Source: a virus
Reading direction: 5' to 3' (one strand)
Virus record (IMG/VR): IMGVR_UViG_3300007512_000103
Location: 1 to 36,778 of that record
DNA length: 36,778 nt
In this document: positions 6,279 to 13,292 of the stretch, piece by piece
Numbering within the stretch: the stretch's first letter is position 1
How the letters are laid out: every line of letters begins with the position of its first letter
Position numbers and translations under genes: made by a program
Notes under the pieces: model-generated
The model's database searches: none
Told to the model about the DNA's origin: nothing
What the model saw: the letters and a program-made list of their open reading frames with translations, nothing else

Positions 6279-8696
6279 CTAATGGAAAAAGTAGGGTGAG
6301 TCCTTAACGGACTCAACAGGGAAATCGCCTTGCGGCGGGGGAGGAGGACACTCGACACCAGCAGGTAGCATTGCATCTACCTCGGCTTTGAATGCCTCGA
6401 AGGGATTGCCTGAGAAGATCTCAGCCCAGGCAGAACGGAGTGCCTTATGCAGGCGGGGGATGTTGGCCGCGTGCACTCCGTACGAATCGTGGACGCATGA
6501 CCAGGCAGTGATTGCATCATCACCCTTGCTGGCCTGGGCTACGGTGAGCTGACACGCAGCAGCATCGTAGGAATGGATGAGGTTAGCCGGCGTGGCTTGG
6601 CGCACTCGGCGTCCGTTGATCTCGTCTTGATCTACCCTATAGAGGTGCTTGCGGCATACCTCACCTACTGAGCTCTTGATCCTCACCGTCTCCCACTTGC
6701 TGTAGCGCTGAACAACAGGGAATCCTACAACAGGGGTTGTCCAGCGCAGCGCAATCCCATGACTGGTGCATAGGTCTGCTACCCCGTGGAGCCAAGCCAT
6801 AGCAACCTTTGCTGCGACCACTGTCTCGCCTATCGCGTCCCACATGATCTGCGCCAAGAATGTGCAATGATCATAGGTGTCTAGCGTGAACGGTGTAGGT
6901 TGACCGCCTAAGCGCAGATCGTCATACCAGGCAGTGATTGAGCGCTGGCATGAATAGATCGTGCTTCCATAGCACAAGGTCATCGTGGGTTTTTTAGCGG
7001 CAGATCTTGGCATCTCACCATCAACAAACTGCAGCCAGCCCTTCGCATGCGGGTGGTCTGAAGCCTCGAGTTTTTGAGTCACAAGATCGGAGACCTCCTG
7101 ATAAATATCCGCAGGTCTATCAGCTGGCGCAACACTCACAGATGCTGCTGTCTCTGCGTGTCTCATCGCAAGAGCGAAACACTGAAGACCATTGTTCACC
7201 CCATCCACATGCACAGGCAGATGACTCACGAACCCTAGCCCCTTGTCAAGGAATTCACCGTACTCCAAACACCATGCGAGGAATTCCCAAGCGCTCCCCT
7301 CTGCCTCTGTCCACCAGGTACATGAGATCGGGTCAGAATAGACCTCATAGATCGCTGACCTATTGTCATGCACCCACTGAATTCGTTCAGCGAATGAGCA
7401 CTTGTCAATGCCAAAGTGGTTGGCACCTGAGATGGCAAACGCATCAGCCTGCTCTTGATTTGTGATTGCCATCCCATCCCAGAATTCAAGCAGGGATCGC
7501 GCCTTCTCATCTCCCTGCGGCTGAAGGAAATAGGGAACAGGGTAGAGGCGTGATCGGAAGTCAGCGCTCATCGGGAAGTAGAAGGGAATGAACTCGAACT
7601 TCTCTGCCATGTATAACAAGCGTGCGATTTGTACACGCTTGCTCTTCAGCTTGAGATTGCGCTGGTGTACAGCTGCCGCGGTGCGCTTCCACTGCTTGAG
7701 GATGACCTTGTCTTCAGCCATTCCCGGCAGTGGGGGAGGGAGCTCAAGATCATTACGCGAGGGCAGGCCGGCGATCTCTGAGGACTCATCCCAGAAATGC
7801 TTGAGCACAGTCAGCACATTCTGATTGACCCTCCACTTAGTGCGCTGCAATGCGTTGACCGCATCGTAGAACAGCGGCATCTCGGTTGAGTCAAGGTCAG
7901 CCAGGTATGCGTTCCTCGTGGTCTTCACCAAGGGCTTGCGTAGGATCTCGTTTGTGTGATAGCCCCCGCCCCTCATTGCAAGGTGATCGAGAGGTATTGC
8001 AACAGTAGGCAGCCAGAACGGCATCAGCACCTCATGCTGTGCATGCGCCGAGTGCAGCCAGTCTTCTGTGGCTTTGGTTGCTGCTAGCATTGTCTGCTTG
8101 CGACCGCGGTGATTGGTTTGAGTGCAGACAGTGATCACTCCCTCTGCTGCACATGTCATGCCTATTGTTGCCTGCCGCATCAGCTCGATTGCAGCCAAGC
8201 CAACCTTGATGCGTTGCTTCTTAGGCATCGCTTCGACTTCAGTCTTGTGCCACACCGCACCTGAGTGCAGAGCCCTGCGTACAAAGTGCCTGCTGCTCAA
8301 CTTGTGTCGGCGCAGGATGCGATTGAATTTGACAGGGTGCTCCTCTTTGAACCTGGAGAAATTGATCTCGTCCTCAATCGCTGCACCGATATGCTCTGCT
8401 GCGCTGATCATGCTGCGCCTCAGGCAGATGTCATCTAGCACTGCACGCGCAATGATGTGCGCGGCGATGTTAGGATCCAGGCGCTTGAGAGTTTTGACCG
8501 CGGGCCTCGTATGAGCGTGAGGGTCTGATGTCCAGCGCTCGATAGCGTCAGCGAGAACTGCAACGCATTCACGCAGCAGATGCTGACCTGGCGCAGTCAC
8601 TGTCTCACGCCGGCCAGCGCGTGCTGAAGCTACCGTCTGCCTGTACCGAGTGATGCCTGCGTTCAGCATCTCGATTTCTAGTTCAGCTTGACGCAT
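6279..8696 (-). CDS. T7-like single-subunit DNA-directed RNA polymerase
   Basis: An 805-aa phage RNA polymerase (T7 gp1 is 883) that should transcribe the middle and late genes. Landmarks: 'ADFRSRLYPVPYFLQPQGDEKA' near residue 380 (T7 'DWRGRVYAV...NPQG'), motif A 'LPVHVDGVNNGLQ' near 497 with the metal-binding Asp, motif B 'KKPTMTLCYGS' near 570-580 with the Lys and Tyr that position the nucleotide, and motif C 'CVHDSYGVHA' near 735 with the second catalytic Asp. The expected specificity-loop region ('WETVRIKSSVGEVCRKHLYR') does not carry the T7 promoter-contact residues in obvious register, so promoter preference may differ. The C-terminus is 'SPYFFH' instead of T7 'DFAFA'. The start shares one base with the methyltransferase stop (TAATG). 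Confidence 0.97.
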   Translation of the reverse strand: MRQAELEIEMLNAGITRYRQTVASARAGRRETVTAPGQHLLRECVAVLADAIERWTSDPHAHTRPAVKTLKRLDPNIAAHIIARAVLDDICLRRSMISAAEHIGAAIEDEINFSRFKEEHPVKFNRILRRHKLSSRHFVRRALHSGAVWHKTEVEAMPKKQRIKVGLAAIELMRQATIGMTCAAEGVITVCTQTNHRGRKQTMLAATKATEDWLHSAHAQHEVLMPFWLPTVAIPLDHLAMRGGGYHTNEILRKPLVKTTRNAYLADLDSTEMPLFYDAVNALQRTKWRVNQNVLTVLKHFWDESSEIAGLPSRNDLELPPPLPGMAEDKVILKQWKRTAAAVHQRNLKLKSKRVQIARLLYMAEKFEFIPFYFPMSADFRSRLYPVPYFLQPQGDEKARSLLEFWDGMAITNQEQADAFAISGANHFGIDKCSFAERIQWVHDNRSAIYEVYSDPISCTWWTEAEGSAWEFLAWCLEYGEFLDKGLGFVSHLPVHVDGVNNGLQCFALAMRHAETAASVSVAPADRPADIYQEVSDLVTQKLEASDHPHAKGWLQFVDGEMPRSAAKKPTMTLCYGSTIYSCQRSITAWYDDLRLGGQPTPFTLDTYDHCTFLAQIMWDAIGETVVAAKVAMAWLHGVADLCTSHGIALRWTTPVVGFPVVQRYSKWETVRIKSSVGEVCRKHLYRVDQDEINGRRVRQATPANLIHSYDAAACQLTVAQASKGDDAITAWSCVHDSYGVHAANIPRLHKALRSAWAEIFSGNPFEAFKAEVDAMLPAGVECPPPPPQGDFPVESVKDSPYFFH

Positions 8697-9643
8697 TACC
8701 TGATCCTTGCCCAGAGATCTCTGAGTGCGAGGGCTGCTTGTTGGGGGACAACGGCATTGCCGAGGGCTCTAAGCTGATCCACCCGCACGGGAACCCCATC
8801 AACCACTCCACGAATAGAGGATTCAGTCGCAGGCCAGAGGTCCTCTGGGACATTTGACCAGTCTCCTTCGGGACCTGGTGGGAAGGTGGCGTCTGAAACC
8901 TCTGCTCTGCTGCCTCGTCTAGCTGCCCTTGGCGTTGGTCTAGTTGAAACGATCCCTTGTGGTCGTTTGCTCCTGGTGTCGGCCAAGCCTTTGCCTCCTT
9001 GTCCTGAGTTACACCCTTGTGGTCTCTCTCTGCGGGAGTGCGCCACTGCCTCATCGAGTCGGTCAATGTTGTCCCTGGATGCATCACCCCCGTCTTGGTC
9101 GAGTGCCTGCCGCTCGAACGGGAATCCCCTGCCACAGCGGTAGGCCAAGACGAACACTCTGTTTCTGCGCTGAGTAGATCCGGCTTGGGCTGCGGAATAA
9201 ACTCCCCACTCAGCATCGAACCCCAGTTCCATGAGATCTTCGAGGACTTGACGAAGTCCCTTGGAGATATGTCCTTGGACATTTTCGAGAACAACGAGAG
9301 CTGGCCCACATTCTCTGATGATTCGCTTGACCTCAGGCCAGAGGTGTCGAGGGTCTTCAACTCCTTTGCGTGCTCCTGCACAGGAGAAGGGTTGGCATGG
9401 GTATCCCGCAGAGACAATATCCACGCATCCACTCCACGCTGCGCCATCGAAGGATCTAAGATCCGTCCACACAGGAGCGGGAGCCAGCCTCCCTTCCTCC
9501 ATGCGCGATACCAGGACTTGGCAGCACGCGGCTTCCCTCTCCACGAAACAGACTGTTCGAGCGCCTGGAAACGCCAATTCGATTCCGAGATCGAGTCCTC
9601 CGATTCCTGAACAGAGGCTGAGTACCCTGGGACAACTATCCAC
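8696..9643 (-). CDS. DNA (cytosine-5-)-methyltransferase
   Basis: A 315-aa C5-cytosine methyltransferase with the motifs in order: I 'LSLCSGIGGLDLGIE' (residues 8-22, AdoMet binding), IV 'GYPCQPFS' with catalytic Cys83, VI 'LENVQG' at 119-124, VIII 'STQRRNRVFVLAY' at 156-168, a variable target-recognition region, and X 'ALGNAVVPQQAA' near the C-terminus. It transfers a methyl group to carbon 5 of cytosine. No restriction enzyme gene is adjacent, so it is probably an orphan enzyme protecting phage DNA from host restriction, or acting on gene expression. Start is GTG at 9643, three bases after the lipoprotein stop, with TGGGGG about 11 bases upstream. It ends on the RNA polymerase start, an unusual place for a methyltransferase. 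Target sequence cannot be read from the protein. Confidence 0.93.
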   Translation of the reverse strand: MDSCPRVLSLCSGIGGLDLGIELAFPGARTVCFVEREAACCQVLVSRMEEGRLAPAPVWTDLRSFDGAAWSGCVDIVSAGYPCQPFSCAGARKGVEDPRHLWPEVKRIIRECGPALVVLENVQGHISKGLRQVLEDLMELGFDAEWGVYSAAQAGSTQRRNRVFVLAYRCGRGFPFERQALDQDGGDASRDNIDRLDEAVAHSRRERPQGCNSGQGGKGLADTRSKRPQGIVSTRPTPRAARRGSRAEVSDATFPPGPEGDWSNVPEDLWPATESSIRGVVDGVPVRVDQLRALGNAVVPQQAALALRDLWARIR

Positions 9644-9646
9644 AAC

Positions 9647-9862
9647 TCAGCGCACCCCCAGATCTGTCAGCTTGAGTCTGCCTGATTGAGATGTACGCAT
9701 CTTGTGGTGATGCAGCTGCAGACCATCAGCGGTCAAGACAATCACTCCATCGATTCCTTCCCCAGGCTTAGGCACCTGGTGTGTGCGGTAGGAACGACAG
9801 GCAAGCGTGAGCAGACTCAAGCTCAGGGCTGTGAGGATCACAACCTTGCACGGTAATTTCAT
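9647..9862 (-). CDS. small predicted lipoprotein
   Basis: A 71-aa protein with a lipoprotein signal peptide: positively charged N-terminus, hydrophobic stretch at residues 7-20, lipobox 'LTLAC' with Cys22 as the predicted lipidated residue. The mature part is about 50 residues, mildly basic, with 'LQLHHHK', and shows no recognised domain. Its start overlaps the stop of a 41-aa membrane protein (ATGA), so the two are made together. A one-membrane-span protein plus an outer-membrane lipoprotein could be an inner/outer spanin pair for lysis, but the mature part is not proline-rich and the partner is too short for a typical i-spanin, so this is only one possibility. A superinfection-exclusion lipoprotein is another. 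Confidence 0.7.
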   Translation of the reverse strand: MKLPCKVVILTALSLSLLTLACRSYRTHQVPKPGEGIDGVIVLTADGLQLHHHKMRTSQSGRLKLTDLGVR

Positions 9863-9984
9863 TTGCAGATCCTCCAGAGAATGTAGGGCACACCTAGGAT
9901 CAGCGCTGAGATTAGCAGCATCCGCAGCACACCCCAGCTGAACATCACCAGGTAGATCAGGAAGTCAATGAGTGGCTCAACCAT
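9859..9984 (-). CDS. 41-aa single-span membrane protein
   Basis: A short gene between larger ones: ATG at 9984, stop 9859-9861, 41 residues. The protein begins 'MVEPLIDFLIYLV', is almost wholly hydrophobic (roughly residues 5-36) with one Arg in the middle, and ends 'WRICK'. It could span the membrane once, or as a tight hairpin. It overlaps the 68-aa gene upstream by 8 bases and the lipoprotein gene downstream by 4 (ATGA). The coupling on both sides and lack of any other use of this segment support it as a real gene. A small holin, a spanin component or a membrane-active host-takeover peptide are all possible; sequence alone does not decide. Confidence 0.6.
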   Translation of the reverse strand: MVEPLIDFLIYLVMFSWGVLRMLLISALILGVPYILWRICK

Positions 9985-10183
9985 CAGAATTTCTCCTTGC
10001 TTGCGTGGCTGTGCGATCTTGTTGGATCGCGTGAAAGATGCGCGTCAACGCACTAGATTCAGTGGCGATTGCAGCGAGTCTGTTCTCGTTCGCGCACCCT
10101 TCAGCCTGCTGCTCTCTGTCTGCTGATTTGCGCCAGTTCCAGTTATGCGCTTGGCATTGCGCGTAGAAGAGGCGGGGGTTCAT
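9977..10183 (-). CDS. 68-aa hypothetical protein
   Basis: A small unrecognised protein. It starts with ATG at 10183 overlapping the upstream stop (ATGA) and its last 8 bases overlap the 41-aa membrane protein gene. The sequence is polar and helical in appearance, with 'YAQCQAHNWNWRKSADREQQAEGCANENRLAAIATES', no signal peptide and no membrane span. The pattern 'CQAHNWNWRK...ADREQQ...NRLAA' resembles the small helical proteins sometimes found next to spanin genes, but I cannot make that identification. Support comes from gene packing and overlaps, not homology. Confidence 0.5.
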   Translation of the reverse strand: MNPRLFYAQCQAHNWNWRKSADREQQAEGCANENRLAAIATESSALTRIFHAIQQDRTATQARRNSDG

Positions 10184-10632
10184 GCCTGCCTCCTGCGCTC
10201 TGATGGGGGAGATGCCTCGCCTCTCCGCTGCAATGCTTCAGAGCACGCCGCGTGCAAGCATCTCTCTCGCAAGATGTCAGCGGCATAATCATGGCTGCCA
10301 TCGAACACATTTTCTGCTGCTCGAAGTGTCAGCGTGAACTCGCATGGCTCGCCGGCCAAGGTGATTGAATCCCTGAGCCTGTCCAAGTACCCCGCGAAAC
10401 ATGTCACGCAGAGAGACAAACTGGATCGTTCTGTGCGAGGAGTGGTCCCTTTAGGAACACAATATTCAGCCTGTCCCCAGCAGTGCGGATGCTCACATCT
10501 CTCGCCCTTAGGAGGCAGAGATGAGCGTGGGGGGCGCGGCACCTCTGACTCTATCCCATGATTGCACGGCAAGGGCAGGCATTCCCAACCCATTGTGTCG
10601 GATAATGTATGTCGTGTTCCCTTATCAATCAT
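10180..10632 (-). CDS. Cys-rich hypothetical protein, possible zinc-binding
   Basis: A 150-aa protein without a recognised family. Cysteines are clustered: 'RCEHPHCWGQAEYC' around residues 45-58 followed by 'SLCVTCFAGYLDRLRD' about 16-20 residues later, which gives CxxxxC...C and CxxC pairs plausible for one zinc ribbon or treble clef. The C-terminal third is helical and ends in a basic stretch. ATG at 10632 overlaps the integrase stop (ATGA), placing it directly downstream of the integrase, where excisionase or small regulatory proteins often occur; that role is a guess. It overlaps the next gene by 4 bases. Confidence 0.65.
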   Translation of the reverse strand: MIDKGTRHTLSDTMGWECLPLPCNHGIESEVPRPPRSSLPPKGERCEHPHCWGQAEYCVPKGTTPRTERSSLSLCVTCFAGYLDRLRDSITLAGEPCEFTLTLRAAENVFDGSHDYAADILRERCLHAACSEALQRRGEASPPSERRRQA

Positions 10633-11684
10633 GACTCATCCCCCTCAGGCGCATATCTGCGTTCCATCGCATCCCTTGCACCTGTCAAGTGGTCTGGTGC
10701 CAGATGTGCATAGGTGTGCGTGACCTGCACGCTCGAATGCCCAAGCCATTTGCTCACTTCGTAGAGCGAGATCCCGCTCATGACCAGGCGGGAGGCACAG
10801 GTATGCCTCAAGGTATGCGGGGTGATGCCAGCAGGGTCAAGGCCGGTCTTCAGCTTCGCTCGATTCCACTGCTTGCCAAAGGTAGCCTGATTGATTGCGA
10901 AAGGCACAGGCAAACCATCAGCGTGCCTCGTCTTCATCACATGCAAGGCACGCTCAGGAATAGGAACGCTCCTGTTCTTGTTTGACTTTGTACGAGTGAA
11001 GGTGACCTGGCCGCGGTCGAGATCAACATTGTCCCAGGTTAGACTCAATGCCTCACCTACTCGACACCCTGTCCACAGCAGGAAGACTGCCAGGTCATGC
11101 GCTGCCTGCGAGATAGTGAGCAGAGCCTGGAACATCTCAGTCAATTCATCCTCGCTCAAGAATCGCGCTTCCTTCGCCGGCTCATGCACATGAGGCAGCT
11201 TGGGACGGTCGCTGATCCAGCGCTCTTCCAGGGCTACAGTGAGCATGCGCCCAAGCGTAGACACAATGCGCTTCACCGTGCTAGGTGCCAGGTCAGCCTG
11301 TTGCAGCGAGGTGATCAACTCACGCACGCTGCCTGTTGTGATTGACTTGATAGGCGTGCTCTCACCCATCTCTTCTATGATCCTGCCTGTTGTGCTTGTG
11401 ACCGTGTCCTCTGAAGGAGATCCAGCCCAGACATGATCAAGGCAGTAGGTACGCAATTGCTCGAGCGTCTCAGGCGCTGCACCCTTAGACAGTCTGCGGC
11501 CTGACGCACGACGCGGGTCTGACCCTTCGAGAATTGCAGCACGCATCCTGAGCTGCGCCAGCTCTGCCTCCTGCTCTGTCGGATAGCTGCACCTGATGCG
11601 CTTCTGCACACCGTGCACATCTTTGAACGACAGGTCTACCTGCCATGAATCAGCTCTGCGCTTGATCACTCCTGAACTTGTCAT
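10629..11684 (-). CDS. int: tyrosine recombinase / phage integrase
   Basis: A 351-aa integrase catalysing site-specific recombination between phage and host attachment sites. The N-terminus 'SSGVIKRRADSWQVDLSFKDVHG' looks like an arm-binding beta domain; a SAM-like core-binding helical domain follows (about 75-165, 'LRTYCLDHVWAG...TVKRIVSTLGRML'). The catalytic domain shows Arg near 208 in 'WTGCRVGEALSLTW', a Lys in 'TKSNKNRSVPIP', His290 and Arg293 (HTLRH), His316 (WLGHSS) and nucleophile Tyr325 (THTYAH), so the active site is complete. ATG at 11684 has AAGGAGG ten bases upstream. It is the first gene of the leftward operon leading to RNA polymerase, the arrangement seen in temperate T7-like phages. 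No CI-like repressor was recognised nearby. Confidence 0.95.
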   Translation of the reverse strand: MTSSGVIKRRADSWQVDLSFKDVHGVQKRIRCSYPTEQEAELAQLRMRAAILEGSDPRRASGRRLSKGAAPETLEQLRTYCLDHVWAGSPSEDTVTSTTGRIIEEMGESTPIKSITTGSVRELITSLQQADLAPSTVKRIVSTLGRMLTVALEERWISDRPKLPHVHEPAKEARFLSEDELTEMFQALLTISQAAHDLAVFLLWTGCRVGEALSLTWDNVDLDRGQVTFTRTKSNKNRSVPIPERALHVMKTRHADGLPVPFAINQATFGKQWNRAKLKTGLDPAGITPHTLRHTCASRLVMSGISLYEVSKWLGHSSVQVTHTYAHLAPDHLTGARDAMERRYAPEGDES

Positions 11685-11742
11685 CTCCTCAATTCCTCCT
11701 TCGGCAGCGCCTGGGCTGACTTGCCCAAATACTCTGCTTACC

Positions 11743-11793
11743 CTTTTATATCGGCAGGGCTCTCAGGGTTCAACCCCCTAGTCCATATAAAAG
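11743..11793. repeat. 9-bp inverted repeat upstream of the integrase
   Basis: CTTTTATAT at 11743-11751 is exactly inverted as ATATAAAAG at 11785-11793, 33 bases apart. Each arm contains a TATAAA -10-like box pointing outward, leftward to the integrase and rightward to the GP88-like cassette. The centre holds AGGGTTCAACCCCCT, which resembles a tRNA T-arm. It could be an operator, a pair of divergent promoters or part of attP; the sequence does not distinguish these. Confidence 0.45.
11745..11773 (-). promoter_or_regulatory. candidate sigma70-type promoter for the integrase operon
   Basis: On the minus strand there is TTGAAC (11773-11768), a 17-base spacer, and TATAAA (11750-11745), about 60 bases before the integrase start. 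Spacing is ideal; the -35 matches 4 of 6 and the -10 matches 5 of 6 consensus bases. It is the best host-type promoter in the window and would let host polymerase transcribe the integrase and then the phage RNA polymerase gene. It lies inside a 9-bp inverted repeat (11743-11751 and 11785-11793). Confidence 0.55.
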
Positions 11794-12011
11794 TGTGCCA
11801 TACCCTCCGTGCCATCAAGATGGGTTAGCCTCTGGGATCTTGGGTTAGCCCTAGACAGCCAGGAAACCCAGTTCTAGGTGCCTGGTTTGGGGTTTGTTTG
11901 GGGTGTGCTGTCCTGCTCTTGGGGCGCAAGAATGAGGGCTGTGCTCTTTCTCTTTGTGCCGATAGGATAGGGATTCAGGCAATGGTGCCTGTCCAAACAA
12001 CGGACAAGACA

Positions 12012-12896
12012 ATGACAACCAGAATTGAACTAGAGCGCGATATCCAAGAGCGATGGACCGCGATACAAGACAAAGCCCGCACAATCAGGGTACCGCTCCC
12101 AAAGAAATTGACCCTATTAGGCTCGAGCCGAAAGGTAGCGAAGTCAGACAAAACCTTCCCGGACACTAGGTCAAGGATCCTATACCTATCGCCGGCGCAT
12201 GAGGCATTCTCTGACGGGGCAGACGATGGGCGCACGCTTTGCCCTTGGGCTACTCCACAGTGTGCTGCTGCGTGCCTAGCCCACAATGCCGGACAACTGG
12301 CGCTGCCCCATTCAAAGATGGCGCGCATTTGGAAGACCACTCTATTTCTCGGTGACCGACTCGCTTTCCGCGCTCTGCTCAAGAGTGAGCTCGAGGCATT
12401 TCAGGCGGCATGCGAAAAGGCTAGTCTAAAGCCAGCTGTCCGCTTAGACGGAGGCAGCGATACTGGGGAGGCTGCGGTCTGGTTTAGGAATTACCCAAAA
12501 ATTCAGTTTTTTGATTACACGAAAAGTTATCTGCGCGCACTAGTTCACAGCGCCTGGCGGGCCTCGAGAACTGACGGAGTGGAAGGCAAAGACTCCAATT
12601 GGACGGTGTGCTTTTCATTTGATGGGACCGAAACCGGCCACCGTAATGCAAAGCGTATTCTCAAAGCCGGCGGGACCGTATCAGTTGTCTTCAATGTGCG
12701 TCCAGAGACAAGACACCGCACAGCCGATCTTCTACCAGACTCTTGGAACGGGTTCCCAGTTTTTGACGGTGATGAGCATGACTTTCTACCCGCTGATCCA
12801 ATTGGAGCGGTACGCGGGCTGAGGTTTAAAGCCCTACGGGACCGGGCCGGCATGCTCAAGGCAGCGGGCTCATTTGTGCAGGAGGTACAGTCATGA
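12012..12896 (+). CDS. GP88/DUF7227-like protein
   Basis: A 294-aa protein read opposite to most other genes. It matches the pattern I know from the gene product 88 (GP88/DUF7227) family found in phages and mobile elements: 'LCPWATPQCAAACLAHNAG' with Cys77, Cys84 and Cys88, then 'AVRLDGGSDTGEAAVWFRNYPKIQFFDYTKSY' (family theme R-L-N/D-G-x-S-D ... F-x-D-Y-T-K), 'TVCFSFDGTE', 'GGTVSVVF' and a C-terminal 'FDGDEHDFLPADPIGAVRGLRFK'. Its biochemical function is not known to me; the conserved Cys and Asp residues suggest a metal or nucleic acid site. ATG at 12012 is chosen as the conserved part starts soon after; an in-frame ATG at 11982 is an alternative. The stop overlaps the next start (ATGA). 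Confidence 0.8.
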   Translation: MTTRIELERDIQERWTAIQDKARTIRVPLPKKLTLLGSSRKVAKSDKTFPDTRSRILYLSPAHEAFSDGADDGRTLCPWATPQCAAACLAHNAGQLALPHSKMARIWKTTLFLGDRLAFRALLKSELEAFQAACEKASLKPAVRLDGGSDTGEAAVWFRNYPKIQFFDYTKSYLRALVHSAWRASRTDGVEGKDSNWTVCFSFDGTETGHRNAKRILKAGGTVSVVFNVRPETRHRTADLLPDSWNGFPVFDGDEHDFLPADPIGAVRGLRFKALRDRAGMLKAAGSFVQEVQS

Positions 12897-13174
12897 AGGA
12901 AGTACACAATACCGCGCCAGGCTTGCGGCCATTCAACACGAAAGCACGCTATAGGGTATCGGTAACAGGTGAGCTGGCCAGACGCTACCAACAGGCTGAG
13001 TATGGACGGGTCTTAGGGGTTGCGGTACTATTCTCAACTCGGACAGTCAAAGAATCTTGGGAAGTAGCTATGCGAGTCGTGGAGTGTGCTGCGGATATTC
13101 AGCAGGAAGGAATGATGTTCGGCATGATGGTTCGCATCGACACACTGCGGGAAACAAGGACGGTGCTCCGATGA
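12893..13174 (+). CDS. 93-aa hypothetical protein, second gene of rightward cassette
   Basis: An unrecognised protein beginning with ATG at 12893 that overlaps the GP88-like stop (ATGA) and ends overlapping the next start (ATGA). The middle reads 'ARYRVSVTGELARRYQQAEYGRVLGVAVLFSTRTVKESWEVAMRVVECAADIQQEG', alternating strand- and helix-like segments as in a small alpha/beta fold. Two Met-rich turns, 'GMMFGMMVRID', follow. There are no Cys clusters, signal peptide or membrane span. Context says it works with, or is regulated with, the GP88-like protein. Confidence 0.65.
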   Translation: MKEVHNTAPGLRPFNTKARYRVSVTGELARRYQQAEYGRVLGVAVLFSTRTVKESWEVAMRVVECAADIQQEGMMFGMMVRIDTLRETRTVLR

Positions 13175-13269
13175 GCTGGCGCGATATCCTAGGCACCGTT
13201 TGGATGATCGGGAGCGTGCTGCTGTTTGCAGTTGCCGCTACACTTCCTATCTGGCATAAAAGGGAATAA
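13171..13269 (+). CDS. 32-aa single-span membrane protein
   Basis: A very short gene: ATG at 13171 (ATGA with the preceding stop), stop at 13267-13269. The peptide starts 'MSWRDILGTVWMIGS', has one hydrophobic span at about residues 8-26, and ends 'PIWHKRE', so the basic C-terminus probably stays in the cytoplasm or interacts with lipid head groups. It is the last gene of the rightward cassette, and a terminator-like hairpin starts 24 bases after it. Its function is unknown; small single-span proteins in such positions can be holin-like, membrane-targeting or toxin-like. Confidence 0.55.
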   Translation: MSWRDILGTVWMIGSVLLFAVAATLPIWHKRE

Positions 13270-13292
13270 GCGCGCGCTCTTGAGCCCTTGGC

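Larger units (their letters stand above)
11685..12011. other. divergent intergenic region between integrase and rightward cassette
   Basis: About 330 bases without a convincing gene. It contains the integrase promoter and inverted repeat (11743-11793), two copies of TGGGTTAGCC at 11821-11830 and 11841-11850 (20 bases apart start to start, two helical turns; GGGTTAGCCCT recurs at 13676-13686), CCTAGA/TCTAGG inverted arms at about 11850-11877, and a G/T-rich strip with GTTTGGGG at 11885 and 11896. Evenly spaced direct repeats beside an integrase could be integrase arm sites or operators. A TTG-started extension of the cassette gene into this region (from 11898) is possible but not favoured. Confidence 0.5.

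Noticed and set aside
8683-9645. A 320-aa open frame nearly coextensive with the methyltransferase on the same strand
   Set aside because: It starts with TTG, lacks any family motif, is Ser/Trp/Pro-rich in the manner of an out-of-frame translation, and the other frame has every C5-methyltransferase motif.
11755-11793. A tRNA gene or remnant
   Set aside because: Only a T-arm-like GGTTCAA core with one outer mismatch is present. No anticodon arm, D arm or CCA end can be folded, so it is kept only as a possible attP core.
11898-12011. N-terminal extension of the GP88-like gene from a TTG codon
   Set aside because: The added 38 residues are not family-like, TTG has no good ribosome-binding site, and ATG codons at 11982 and 12012 are available.
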